A DNA stretch of 36,322 bases from Bacillota bacterium (GTDB taxonomy: Bacteria; Bacillota; Clostridia; Acetivibrionales; DTU013), in assembly GCA_023399355.1 (NCBI GenBank), contig JAEWQC010000253.1, positions 1 through 36,322 on the forward strand. Direction: 5' to 3'. A program made the position numbers and the translations under genes. Of this stretch, positions 23,976 through 31,429 are shown in pieces. The notes below the pieces were generated by a model. It did no database searches and had not been told where the DNA came from. It worked only from the letters and a program-made list of their open reading frames with translations. The stretch's first letter is position 1; every line of letters begins with the position of its first letter.

Positions 23976-24995
23976 CTATTTCAAAAAGGTTTTTAAAATG
24001 GGTACCTTTGCTTCTTCAAGTCTTGCAATTCTTTCTATTTCCGCTGCCTTTAAAGGCTTGCTGACCTGGAACAGGTTCTTTACCAGACCATAATACCAAT
24101 GCGGAAACAGAAGGTCCGTATATAAAGCCTCCTTTTCATCCTCGTTCTGAGGATTCACCTCTGAATACCAGCCCAGAATATCCCTGATACTGTCAGCTTC
24201 CCAGCGGCCCTTGTTTTCAGCAATCTTGCCGATTATTTTTCTCAAATCCCTTGCCGGAAGGTCAAAGGTCACTCCATCCAGATCAAGAACAAAAATATCA
24301 CTACCTGCTGAAATTGCATTTCCTTTTCCATAATCCTGGTGGCACAGGACGATAGAACCAGAGGCTTCTGCTGTCAACTGGCCGTACCTCGACCTGCTCA
24401 GTCTGTCAATTGCCTGACCTGCCAGACTAATCATGGAATCGGAGTATTTAGCATAAGCTGCGTAAGAAGGCTGTGAAAGACTGACAAGTGCATTTTCCTT
24501 CCAGACTGCAAGCTTATTTTTCATGGAAGCGTATTGCTCCGGCCATTTTCCCAGTTTGGTAGATACACGTGAATCCCCTACGGGACGATAACCTCTGGAG
24601 GCGGTATGAAAACGGGCAAGGCCCTGCACCGCCCGTTTCAAATCGGAAGGAGAACCGAAATTCAGATCAGTGCCGTTAATCCATTCATAAAGCACAAAGA
24701 GCTGGTCGCTATATTGTACAATTGGCTGCTTTTCTGTATCTAAAATGATTCCGGGAACCAGTCCACCGGAATTTTTTATATGGATTTGTGCGTTTACCGA
24801 AAATCTTGCCTTGTCTATCGTCTGCCGGAGTCTTTTCAGACAGAGAAACCGGCCGTTTGCCTTTACTTTCCAGACAGTTTTTATGTCGCCGCTCTGAATG
24901 ACTGTCATGCTTTCGGGCACCAATCCGTATCTTTTGAGTACCTCCAGGGCGAGCTTTTCCAAAGATTCCCCCGTGGTTGCAATGCCGCTGTTCAA
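23976..24995 (-). CDS. CotS family spore coat protein (kinase-like)
   Basis: This 339-aa protein has the aminoglycoside-phosphotransferase/CotS fold. An N-lobe (VWKVKANGRFLCLKRLR) is followed by a YEWINGTD hinge. The catalytic loop VLCHQDYGKGNAI has the HxDxxxxN pattern and the metal site is FVLDLDGVTFDLPARDLRK. In Bacillus and clostridia such proteins (CotS, CotI, YutH) are coat components; kinase activity of related CotH-type proteins is known, but CotS activity is less certain. The start is TTG 24995 with GGGTG 7 nt upstream. It is the second of a tandem pair. Confidence 0.9.
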   Translation of the reverse strand: MNSGIATTGESLEKLALEVLKRYGLVPESMTVIQSGDIKTVWKVKANGRFLCLKRLRQTIDKARFSVNAQIHIKNSGGLVPGIILDTEKQPIVQYSDQLFVLYEWINGTDLNFGSPSDLKRAVQGLARFHTASRGYRPVGDSRVSTKLGKWPEQYASMKNKLAVWKENALVSLSQPSYAAYAKYSDSMISLAGQAIDRLSRSRYGQLTAEASGSIVLCHQDYGKGNAISAGSDIFVLDLDGVTFDLPARDLRKIIGKIAENKGRWEADSIRDILGWYSEVNPQNEDEKEALYTDLLFPHWYYGLVKNLFQVSKPLKAAEIERIARLEEAKVPILKTFLK

Positions 24996-25037
24996 ATAAA
25001 TTCACCCTTTCAACAAGTTATCAATGTGCCGGAGTGG

Positions 25038-26069
25038 TCATATCGGAATAATACTTTCAAAATGTTCCAATACCGGCGGCAACGTTTTCTCAAATGCAGC
25101 CATTTCCATAATTCTTTGGTGATATTTTTCTGCCGACCATTCCTTATCGCGCTTGTAAATATATTTATTTACCGCACCTAGAAATAGATGGGGAAACATC
25201 AGATCAAGTTTCACGACATGCCATTGCGAGGAGGTCAGGGGATTTTTGGACTGGTAGCTGTTCAGGATTGTTCTAGTAAGCTCCGTATCCCACCTGCCTG
25301 CTTTTTTCATGATCTTATTCAACAACTTTCGGATGTCACGTGCCGCAATATCTATCGTAAGGGAGTCCGTATCGATGACATAAATATTGTCGGAGGTATT
25401 CATAATCAGGTTCCCGGCTGCAAAATCCTGGTGGCAGAGGCAGCCGGTGCGAAGCGATTTAGCTACCCAATCGGTGTATTCCGGCCCTGCCAGGCCTTCT
25501 ATCGCCTTGCTTGCTCGTTCATAAAAATACGGAAACTCTTTTAGAAGCGTTTTCCCAATGGCGTCATGCTCTTTGAGCATCAGTTCATTCTTATAAAAGG
25601 TATTGATATCTTCAAGCTGTGCCCTGTAATCTTCGACCCATAAACCAAGATGATATTTTGGCTTGCTTTCAGCCGGAATGGAGAAGCCTTCCGAAGCTTT
25701 ATGAAATTTCGCCAATTCGCATACAAGGCTGTTTAGTTCGCGTGATGAGGCGTATGAAGGATTTTTACCTTCTATGGCTTCTGTCAGAACATAACAGGTG
25801 CCGTTTATATTCGTATGATCACCGCCGTCTCTGGTTTTAAAAACCTTCGGAAGATGAATTCCATTATTTTGGAGATGATTTACCGCATGCAAAATGAATT
25901 TAAGTGTTTCTTCAGAATTTGATATTTTTTTCAGGATCCTCATACCTTCCGTTGTCTTGATCCACCAGACCCCCTTTTTATCTTTGTAGGATTCATTGCG
26001 AATATCTAAAACTTTTATTGGATAATTGTTCAGAACCTGATCCAATGGTTCATTTGCTGCAATTGCCAC
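25038..26069 (-). CDS. CotS family spore coat protein (kinase-like)
   Basis: This 343-aa paralogue of the next gene has an N-lobe GVWWIKTTEGMRILKKIS, the hinge VLTEAIEGKNP, a catalytic loop GCLCHQDFAAGNLIM (His-x-Asp...Asn) and a metal site YVIDTDSLTIDIAARDIRK. All key kinase-like residues are kept. The GTG at 26069 is chosen because AGAAGGG lies 6 nt upstream; a TTG at 26087 extends the frame six codons without a site. It is followed after 42 nt by the second CotS gene. A GGGTAATACCC palindrome and the hairpin repeat lie upstream. Confidence 0.9.
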   Translation of the reverse strand: MAIAANEPLDQVLNNYPIKVLDIRNESYKDKKGVWWIKTTEGMRILKKISNSEETLKFILHAVNHLQNNGIHLPKVFKTRDGGDHTNINGTCYVLTEAIEGKNPSYASSRELNSLVCELAKFHKASEGFSIPAESKPKYHLGLWVEDYRAQLEDINTFYKNELMLKEHDAIGKTLLKEFPYFYERASKAIEGLAGPEYTDWVAKSLRTGCLCHQDFAAGNLIMNTSDNIYVIDTDSLTIDIAARDIRKLLNKIMKKAGRWDTELTRTILNSYQSKNPLTSSQWHVVKLDLMFPHLFLGAVNKYIYKRDKEWSAEKYHQRIMEMAAFEKTLPPVLEHFESIIPI

Positions 26070-26130
26070 TTTTATCCCTTCTTTCAATACGTATGCGGGG
26101 GTAATACCCTCCCGGCAATAATTATGTAGG

Positions 26131-26150
26131 GGGGGATGAACCCCCGGGGA
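26131..26150. repeat. Hairpin repeat, copy 3 (core only)
   Basis: The core GGGGGGGATGAACCCCCGGG resembles the core of copies 1 and 2 (G-run, TGA, C-run, GGG), but the GAAATC/GATTTC arms are missing. It lies between the amphi-Trp gene stop and the CotS start. Confidence 0.5.
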
Positions 26151-26210
26151 CCGGAATGGATGGCTGGAACATGCAATACAAGCCTCCGGTCGTAAATCTC
26201 ATGCTAAGTG

Positions 26211-26447
26211 TCAGTCATCAACGGACTCTTCTTCAGCGACTTCCTTATCCCAGGAAACCTTGAATGTGACAGATCCACCCGCTGCATCATCGTCATATTT
26301 TACCTTGTAGTCCAGATCGGCATCTTCCGGAAGGGTAACAGGCGTTCCCTCGACAACCAGATTACCTGAAAACAGATCGGGGACAGCTTTCCTGAAGAAT
26401 TCGACAAATTCCGACCTTGAGCCGAGATAAGCATCCTGATATCTCAT
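26211..26447 (-). CDS. Amphi-Trp domain protein
   Basis: This is a 78-aa protein. YKVKYDDDAAGGSVTFKVSWDKE at the C-terminus, preceded by LVVEGTPVTLPEDADLDY, matches the small amphi-Trp domain family (a beta-sheet pair ending in an 'I-xW' strand). The N-terminus SEFVEFFRKAVPDLFSGNLVV is helical. The start is ATG 26447, with AAGGAG 9 nt upstream. A CATATCTTA box at 26493-26501 (minus strand) fits the sigma-K -10, although no clear AC is at the -35. It may head the cotS-cotS-GT4-ugd block. Biochemical role unknown. Confidence 0.7.
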   Translation of the reverse strand: MRYQDAYLGSRSEFVEFFRKAVPDLFSGNLVVEGTPVTLPEDADLDYKVKYDDDAAGGSVTFKVSWDKEVAEEESVDD

Positions 26448-26662
26448 GATTTCACGCTCCTTAAATAAAAATGTTCTTTTACATAATATTGATAAGATAT
26501 GCCAAGTGTTACATACTTATAAATCAAAACATTGAAGTGAGTAGGACGATAGTGTTACATATTTTAAAAGTGCGGTTACGAAAGTAAACATAAGTTAAGA
26601 TCCTGATAAAGAGTATTGAAGCCGGGAATCAACAGATTAAGATTGTAGAAAATATGGACATG

Positions 26663-26691
26663 TTGAAAAATGTAGAACAGTTGGGTATAAT
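26663..26691 (+). promoter_or_regulatory. Sigma-A promoter of lplA
   Basis: TTGAAA, exactly 17 nt, TATAAT, about 32 nt upstream of the lplA start. Confidence 0.75.
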
Positions 26692-26723
26692 TTAAAAAGC
26701 AGTACATACTCGGGAGGCTTTCA

Positions 26724-27797
26724 ATGATGAATAGCACACGGATAATCCGTACAGATACAAATGACCCCTGGTGGAATCTCTCAGTTGAGGAATACCTGCT
26801 GGATAGGGTGGAACCTGGCCAGTGCATATTATATCTTTGGCAGAATGAAAATACCGTAATGATTGGAAGAAACCAGAACCCCTGGAGGGAATGCAGAACG
26901 GAGCAGTTTGAGAGCGAAGGCGGCAAACTGGCCAGAAGGCTCTCCGGAGGGGGCGCGGTTTATCATGATCTTGGAAATCTGAATTTTACCTTTGTTGTCA
27001 GCAGGGAGTTGTATGATCTGGAAAAGCAAGTCGGAGTCATACTCAAAGCCGTAAACAGCCTCGGGATCAAAGCGGAAATGAGCGGCAGAAACGATCTGAC
27101 AGCCGACGGCCGCAAGTTCTCCGGCAATGCGTTTTGTTTCAGGAAAGCAAGTGCCTTCCATCACGGGACGGTACTTGTTGATGCAAATTTTGAAAAACTG
27201 TCAAATTATCTCCAGGTATCCCAGGAAAAAATGAAATCGAAGGGTGTGCAATCGGTTCAATCACGGGTGGTCAACCTTTCGGAGCTGCAGCCGGCATTAA
27301 CCGTCGATGCTGTTGCAGATGCGCTGATTGCTTCGTTCAGAGTGGCTTATAACAGCGATGCACCCGTTGAGGATGCCATCAGGGATGGGAAAGCCGGCAG
27401 GGCTTCACTGGAAGAACTGTACTGTAAATATTCCTCCTGGAACTGGAGATATGGTGAAGCGCCCAAATTTGATGTCGAACTTGAGAAAAGGTTCCACTGG
27501 GGTGCGGTCCAGCTGGGATTCCAGCTGGAAAACGGTATTGTGAAGGAGGCTTCGGCATATTCTGATGCCATGGATGCGGAATTCATAGCGGGACTGCCGG
27601 ATATCCTGAAAGGCTGTACCTTTTCTTCACAGCAACTGGCACAAAGTGTGCGGGATCTGTCAGAAGGAAATATATGCATGGATACGGACAATGCTGCTTG
27701 CGGTGTAATAACAGATGAAGAAGGCTGTGCTGCGGATTTTGCAAAAGCCGAAATGGTATCTGACATTGCCGGCTGGCTTGAAGACAAAGGGCTTTAG
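26724..27797 (+). CDS. lplA: Lipoate-protein ligase A family
   Basis: This 357-aa enzyme attaches lipoate to lipoyl domains of dehydrogenase complexes or the glycine cleavage H protein. ENTVMIGRNQNPWRE is the ligand-binding start, and ARRLSGGGAVYHDLGNLNF is the diagnostic loop. GRNDLTADGRKFSGNAF carries the catalytic Lys. Residues about 250-357 form the C-terminal accessory domain plus an acidic tail. Starts at ATG 26724 (a second ATG follows) with GGGAGG 6 nt upstream and a near-consensus promoter. It sits inside the interval that separates cysS from mrnC and is unrelated to the spore genes beside it. Confidence 0.92.
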   Translation: MMNSTRIIRTDTNDPWWNLSVEEYLLDRVEPGQCILYLWQNENTVMIGRNQNPWRECRTEQFESEGGKLARRLSGGGAVYHDLGNLNFTFVVSRELYDLEKQVGVILKAVNSLGIKAEMSGRNDLTADGRKFSGNAFCFRKASAFHHGTVLVDANFEKLSNYLQVSQEKMKSKGVQSVQSRVVNLSELQPALTVDAVADALIASFRVAYNSDAPVEDAIRDGKAGRASLEELYCKYSSWNWRYGEAPKFDVELEKRFHWGAVQLGFQLENGIVKEASAYSDAMDAEFIAGLPDILKGCTFSSQQLAQSVRDLSEGNICMDTDNAACGVITDEEGCAADFAKAEMVSDIAGWLEDKGL

Positions 27798-27957
27798 TGC
27801 TCTAAAGCAGACTGGAATAGTTATTTGCTTGTAAATTTCAGAATAACTTAAGAATTGAGGTTAAAGTGTCTCCACCTCTTGGGCTCTTTTACTTTTGCAA
27901 AAAGCTTGGGTTGCGGGTACCCAATTTGGTTTCAAGCAATGATCGCTCCCGCCCGGG
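27798..27957. other. 3' region after lplA with hairpins
   Basis: Contains GAGGT/ACCTC and a GCTTG/CAAGC arm around 27903-27937. No ORF is supported. Confidence 0.35.
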
Positions 27958-28094
27958 AGGCATAAGCGAGCAGCCAAGCTCTGCTTACGACGAGCCTCGT
28001 GAAACACAGCAATAGTATAAAATTTCCTTAGAAATTTTATACTTAAGTAAGAAAATGTTTTTACAATCGGAACATTTTTTTGAAACGATGCGTT
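27958..28094. repeat. Dispersed element, copy B, with inserted hairpin
   Basis: This is homologous to 12033-12139 (shared blocks AAGCT, CTCGTGAAACACAGCA, TAAGAAAATG, GATGCGTTA). It carries an extra perfect 13-bp inverted repeat at 28014-28043 (AGTATAAAATTTC/GAAATTTTATACT) that copy A lacks. Confidence 0.6.
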
Positions 28095-28141
28095 AAATGA
28101 GTGGATGAAAAATTCATCACTGTAAGGGATGGTTGGTTTAA

Positions 28142-28189
28142 AACAGGGAAAGAAGACAAATGTTATTTGTCGCTTTGATCTGTTTTTTT
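28142..28189 (+). terminator. Long intrinsic terminator
   Basis: Nested arms AACAG, AAAG, GACAAAT pair with ATTTGTC, CTTT, CTGTT and run into a T7 tract. This implies a transcript ending here (lplA 3' UTR or a separate RNA). Confidence 0.7.
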
Positions 28190-28261
28190 GTTTACTAAAC
28201 TGGAGAGAATAAAAGAGCCTGATAGAATTTGGGTTCACCTGCCAACATTATTTCCCATTGA

Positions 28262-28445
28262 TCGGTTACGAGGCGATTATGATTGAACCTGTTGCGACTG
28301 ACAGCAAGTAGACGCTGAATCAATTTACAGATACCTTCATCAGGATCGCCAAAGAGGTGGAGTCAAGTCACAGTTAAGTTGGAACAATCTATGCAATGCG
28401 CTAGTATCAAGGCATAGAAAGCTTAGCGCAGAAAAGGTTCCAGTA
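28262..28445 (+). ncRNA. Candidate structured RNA with H-type pseudoknot
   Basis: GGCGAT (28272-28277) pairs with ATCGCC (28345-28350). Downstream, TGGAAC/GTTCCA encloses two interleaved 7-bp helices: TCTATGC (28388-28394) with GCATAGA (28412-28418), and TGCGCTA (28397-28403) with TAGCGCA (28424-28430). This order gives a textbook pseudoknot. It shares GGCGAT and ACAGCAAGTAG(A/G)CGC, at nearly equal spacing, with the 11.5-kb RNA. No clear promoter is visible. The short ORF at 28473-28676 has no ribosome binding site, and the rest of the gap to 28731 shows nothing else. Confidence 0.5.
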
Positions 28446-28731
28446 TGGAAGTGGGTAGAAGAGTAAACGATAATGCCGATAGGAAAACAAAATAGAATTT
28501 GCTATTGGCAAGCAGGCGGAGGTGGAGAAAGCCGGTCTCTTTTAAACTGGAATTTATACTGCTGTAACTTTTTTATATGTGGGAGCGTTTATTGGGCGGC
28601 CATTTTAGATGCAGAATTTCTAGAAGGATCTGTAAGGCTTGTACAGAGCGCGAATACGCCAAAAGCAAAACAGTAAATTGCTATGCTGGCGGTTAAATGG
28701 TCGGCTATAATTACCCTGACTTTCTTTTATA

Positions 28732-28760
28732 TTCACAGCTATGTTGAAATAGTATATAAT
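28732..28760 (+). promoter_or_regulatory. Sigma-A promoter of mrnC-rlmB
   Basis: TTCACA, exactly 17 nt, TATAAT, 55 nt upstream of the first mrnC ATG. This shows that mrnC is no longer dependent on the cysE-cysS promoter. Confidence 0.75.
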
Positions 28761-28796
28761 ACTCGTGTCGGTATCAAATCGGACAAAGGTCAGTGA

Positions 28797-28869
28797 AAGA
28801 GCGAAGAGTTAAAGATGAGCGAAGAGTTAAAGATGAACGAAGAGTTAAAGATGAACGAAGAGTCAAAGT
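28797..28869 (+). repeat. 18-bp tandem repeat carrying RBS-like site and ATG
   Basis: Unit (G/A)CGAAGAGTTAAAGATGA is repeated three times, followed by a diverged fourth copy (GAAGAGTCAAAG). Each full unit contains GAAGAG, 6 nt, ATG in the same frame. Confidence 0.85.
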
Positions 28870-29357
28870 TACGTAATGATATAAAAATGAATGAAGAAAT
28901 AAAATTGAGCGATAGCAGTAAAATAAATGAAGACATCAATCGTGTGATTGGAATGGAATTCCCCGTTAAAAAGGGAGATGCGAACTTGTTTTCTCCACTG
29001 GTACTTGCTTATGCAGGGGATGCCGTTTTTGAACTCTACGTCAGGACATTGCTGCTGAGCCATGGCAATGCTCCTGTGCACAAGCTGCATAAAAGATCTA
29101 TCGCTTTTGTTAAGGCAAAGGCTCAGTCTGATACAATACACAGGATCATGCCTGTGCTGTCTGCTGAAGAACAGGATATTGTCAGAAGGGGCAGGAATGC
29201 AAAGTCAGGCACTATACCTAAGAATGCCGATGTTACGGAATATAAATATGCAACAGGATTTGAAACACTTCTGGGGTATCTCTATGTAAAAGGAGATTAC
29301 GAGCGGCTGCTTGAACTGCTTAAAATGTCTGTACTGCAGGATCAGGACGGGATATAA
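28815..29357 (+). CDS. mrnC: Mini-ribonuclease III with repeat N-terminus
   Basis: This protein has up to 180 aa. The C-terminal ~135 residues are Mini-III, which matures 23S rRNA: LVLAYAGDAVFELYVRTLLL carries the RNase III-type catalytic Asp/Glu, then RRGRNAKSGTIPKNADVTEYKYATGFETLLGYLYV. The N-terminal ~45 residues are a K-M-N-E-E-L repeat not found in typical ~135-140 aa family members. The first 54 bases are an 18-bp tandem repeat, so ATG occurs at 28815, 28833 and 28851, each with a GAAGAG 6 nt upstream; the true start is ambiguous. It is followed after 53 nt by rlmB. Confidence 0.9.
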   Translation: MSEELKMNEELKMNEESKLRNDIKMNEEIKLSDSSKINEDINRVIGMEFPVKKGDANLFSPLVLAYAGDAVFELYVRTLLLSHGNAPVHKLHKRSIAFVKAKAQSDTIHRIMPVLSAEEQDIVRRGRNAKSGTIPKNADVTEYKYATGFETLLGYLYVKGDYERLLELLKMSVLQDQDGI

Positions 29358-29410
29358 ACCAAAAAAAATGTAAAAATAAGAAAAAAGGAAAGCAGAGAGG
29401 ACATTTAATA

Positions 29411-30829
29411 ATGGCTGAAAAAAGAGGATTCGGCAATAGTAGCCGGAATGAAGGATACAAAAGCGCTTCGAGGGGTGCCAGACCTGGGGATTCACGCGCT
29501 GGCAAACCTACAGCCTCAAGGGGCCCCAGGACATCGGATTCGAGAGGCGGCGGATTTTCAGATTTCCGCAGCGGATCCGCTGCCGGTACAAAAGGTTTTG
29601 GATCAGCAGATACAAAAAGTAGCAAACCTACAGGAGAAAGATATGGAAAGCCGGAGGGAGACCGCTACGATAAACCGGTAGGGGACCGGTATGGCAAGCC
29701 AGCAGGAGATCGCTTTGGCAAGCCAGCAGGAGATCACTATGGCAAGCCCGCAGGAGATCGCTTTGACAAGCCCGCAGGAGATCGCTATGGCAAGCCGGAG
29801 GGAGACCGCTACGGTAAACCGGCAGGGGATCGGTACGGCAAGCCTGCAGGAGATCGCTTTGGCAAGCCTGCAGGCGACCGGTATGGTAAACCGGCAGGGT
29901 ACCGGTACGACAAATCCGCAGAAGAACATTTCGATAAGCCAACGGAAGATCGATATGAAAAGCCGGCAGGCACAAGAGGATCAAGGCCTGCAGACTTTCA
30001 CAATGATAATTTCAAGGTGCCAAGGAGAGATATAATAAAGGAAGAAAGAATTTCAGCAGAAGATGGTTTTGACGCCAATCAAGGCGATCTAGACAAGCTT
30101 GAAGGCAGGAATTCAGTTCTGGAAGCCTTAAAGGCAGGAAGAAGTATCAATAGGATTTTTATAGCCAAGGGTGAAAGGGAAGGCTCTATCAGCCAGATCA
30201 TTGCCATGGCTAAAGAAAACCGCATACTTATACAGGAAATAGACAGGGCCAAGCTTGATGCCATGTCTTTGACATTTAGCCATCAAGGTGTTATCGCACT
30301 CACTGCAGCGAAAGATTACGTAGAAGTTGAAGAGATTCTTGCTAGTGCTGCTGAAAGCGGAAGACCGCCATTCCTTATCATATTGGATGAAATAACGGAT
30401 TCGCATAATCTTGGCTCAATATTGAGGACTGCCAATGCAGCGGGTGTTCATGGGATCATCATCCCCAAACGCAGGGCTATAGGACTTACGTCGGTCGTTT
30501 CAAAAGCTTCAGCCGGCGCGATAGAGTATGTTCCTGTCGCACGTGTCACCAATATTGTTCAAACAATTCAGAACCTTAAAAAGAAAAACATATGGGTAGT
30601 AGGAACAGACTCTTTCGGTGATCAGTCCTATTTTGAAAAGGACCTCACCGGACCTGTTGCGCTGGTAATTGGCAGTGAAGGTGAAGGAATGGGCAAGCTG
30701 GTTCGCGAAAGCTGTGACTTTGTTGTAAATATACCCATGATAGGGCAGATTTCCTCCTTGAATGCAGCTGTTGCCGGAGCAATTGTGACTTTTGAAATCG
30801 TCAGGCAAAGGAATAAAAAGCAGCCTTAA
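29411..30829 (+). CDS. rlmB: 23S rRNA (guanosine-2'-O)-methyltransferase with repeat N-terminal extension
   Basis: This is a 472-aa protein. Residues about 225-472 form a standard SpoU/TrmH enzyme: substrate-binding domain EGRNSVLEALKAGRSINRI, then the knot motifs DEITDSHNLGSILRTANAAG, ALVIGSEGEGMGKLVRESCD and IPMIGQISSLNAAVAGAI. Residues 1-70 are Arg/Gly/Ser-rich (SRGARPGDSR, RGPRTSDSRGGG). Residues about 75-186 are fourteen near-perfect octapeptides (GKPAGDRY type). The extension is disordered and could bind RNA. The ribosome binding site is AGAGAGG. It is in an operon with mrnC; its stop TAATG overlaps the start of the decayed yacP. Confidence 0.93.
   Translation: MAEKRGFGNSSRNEGYKSASRGARPGDSRAGKPTASRGPRTSDSRGGGFSDFRSGSAAGTKGFGSADTKSSKPTGERYGKPEGDRYDKPVGDRYGKPAGDRFGKPAGDHYGKPAGDRFDKPAGDRYGKPEGDRYGKPAGDRYGKPAGDRFGKPAGDRYGKPAGYRYDKSAEEHFDKPTEDRYEKPAGTRGSRPADFHNDNFKVPRRDIIKEERISAEDGFDANQGDLDKLEGRNSVLEALKAGRSINRIFIAKGEREGSISQIIAMAKENRILIQEIDRAKLDAMSLTFSHQGVIALTAAKDYVEVEEILASAAESGRPPFLIILDEITDSHNLGSILRTANAAGVHGIIIPKRRAIGLTSVVSKASAGAIEYVPVARVTNIVQTIQNLKKKNIWVVGTDSFGDQSYFEKDLTGPVALVIGSEGEGMGKLVRESCDFVVNIPMIGQISSLNAAVAGAIVTFEIVRQRNKKQP
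29633..29970 (+). repeat. 24-bp tandem repeats (14 units) in rlmB
   Basis: Fourteen 24-bp units encode (D)RYGKPAG variants. Central units are almost identical at DNA level, which suggests slippage or recombination growth. The unit length keeps the frame. Confidence 0.9.
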
Positions 30830-31330
30830 TGATATACATTTCTGTGGGCGTTTATAAGATTATTAATGACTGATGTGACATTTTCTCGATATCGAAGGCG
30901 CCGCGTGAAGACTGCGGTGACGGATTCGCCGATATAATATTCAACTATCGGTGTATGAAGAAAAATGAGATCATTATTGTTTACATGCGGATATTGTGAA
31001 GGAGAGTCAGGAAAAGGAGTATTTTTTCAATAATATTTAAATTGTGTATACAAAAGAAAACAAAATTGCCGATAATTATATAGAGAAGTTCGTATGTCGT
31101 TTGGGAAATATGCTGACGATCAAGGTCTGCGCCTTGGATTATCCAGAGCAGACCAGGGTGGTTAAGCGGTGGCGGCATCAGAATGATACTCTGAGAACTC
31201 AGATAATATAAGGATACTGATAGAAGCACAAGAAGGTATTATTTCCCAGTTGAAGAGAAAGAAAGCCATTGCATATATCAGGCCGGAAATACTGGAAAGG
31301 CTTCTAGAACTTCGCCGAGGCAAGTTCTAG
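30829..31330 (+). pseudogene. yacP: Decayed yacP (NYN-domain ribonuclease)
   Basis: This is the expected gene between rlmB and sigH. The ATG overlaps the rlmB stop (TAATG), and the reading MIYISVGVYKIIND aligns with the YacP start 'VDGYNIIN', but the catalytic DGYN is lost. A stop follows at codon 15, then ADIIFNYRCMKKNEIIIVY. A frame change leads to YTKENKIADNYIEKFVCRLG (YacP 'FTKE.ETAD.YIE') and YPEQTRVV. Another frame gives AIAYIRPEILERLLELRRGKF at the C-terminus. The span of about 167 codons equals a normal YacP. Two frameshifts plus stops make it non-functional. Confidence 0.8.
31304..31330. promoter_or_regulatory. Perfect inverted repeat abutting the sigH promoter
   Basis: CTAGAACTT/AAGTTCTAG with a 9-nt loop ends one base before the -35 box. 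No T-run follows on the plus strand, so it may be an operator or a weak terminator. It includes the last codons and stop of the yacP remnant. Confidence 0.5.
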
Positions 31331-31331
31331 C

Positions 31332-31360
31332 TTGACATAAAAGTAAGCGTTACGTATAAT
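31332..31360 (+). promoter_or_regulatory. Perfect-consensus sigma-A promoter of sigH
   Basis: TTGACA at 31332-31337, exactly 17 nt, TATAAT at 31355-31360. Confidence 0.9.
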
Positions 31361-31429
31361 TAGGTGTGATGGTCCTTACACCTGCCTGTTTTTACAAATG
31401 ATATGCATTACATAAGAGGGGGCGTTTTC

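Noticed and set aside
28473..28676. 67-codon ORF
   Set aside because: No ribosome binding site and composition unlike a protein; it lies in a structured, repeat-rich gap.
29633..29970. CRISPR-like array (regular 24-bp units)
   Set aside because: The units are contiguous with no spacers, keep an open frame and encode octapeptides inside rlmB.
30981..31229. 82-codon minus-strand ORF
   Set aside because: It is the shadow of the yacP remnant, which matches a known protein on the plus strand.
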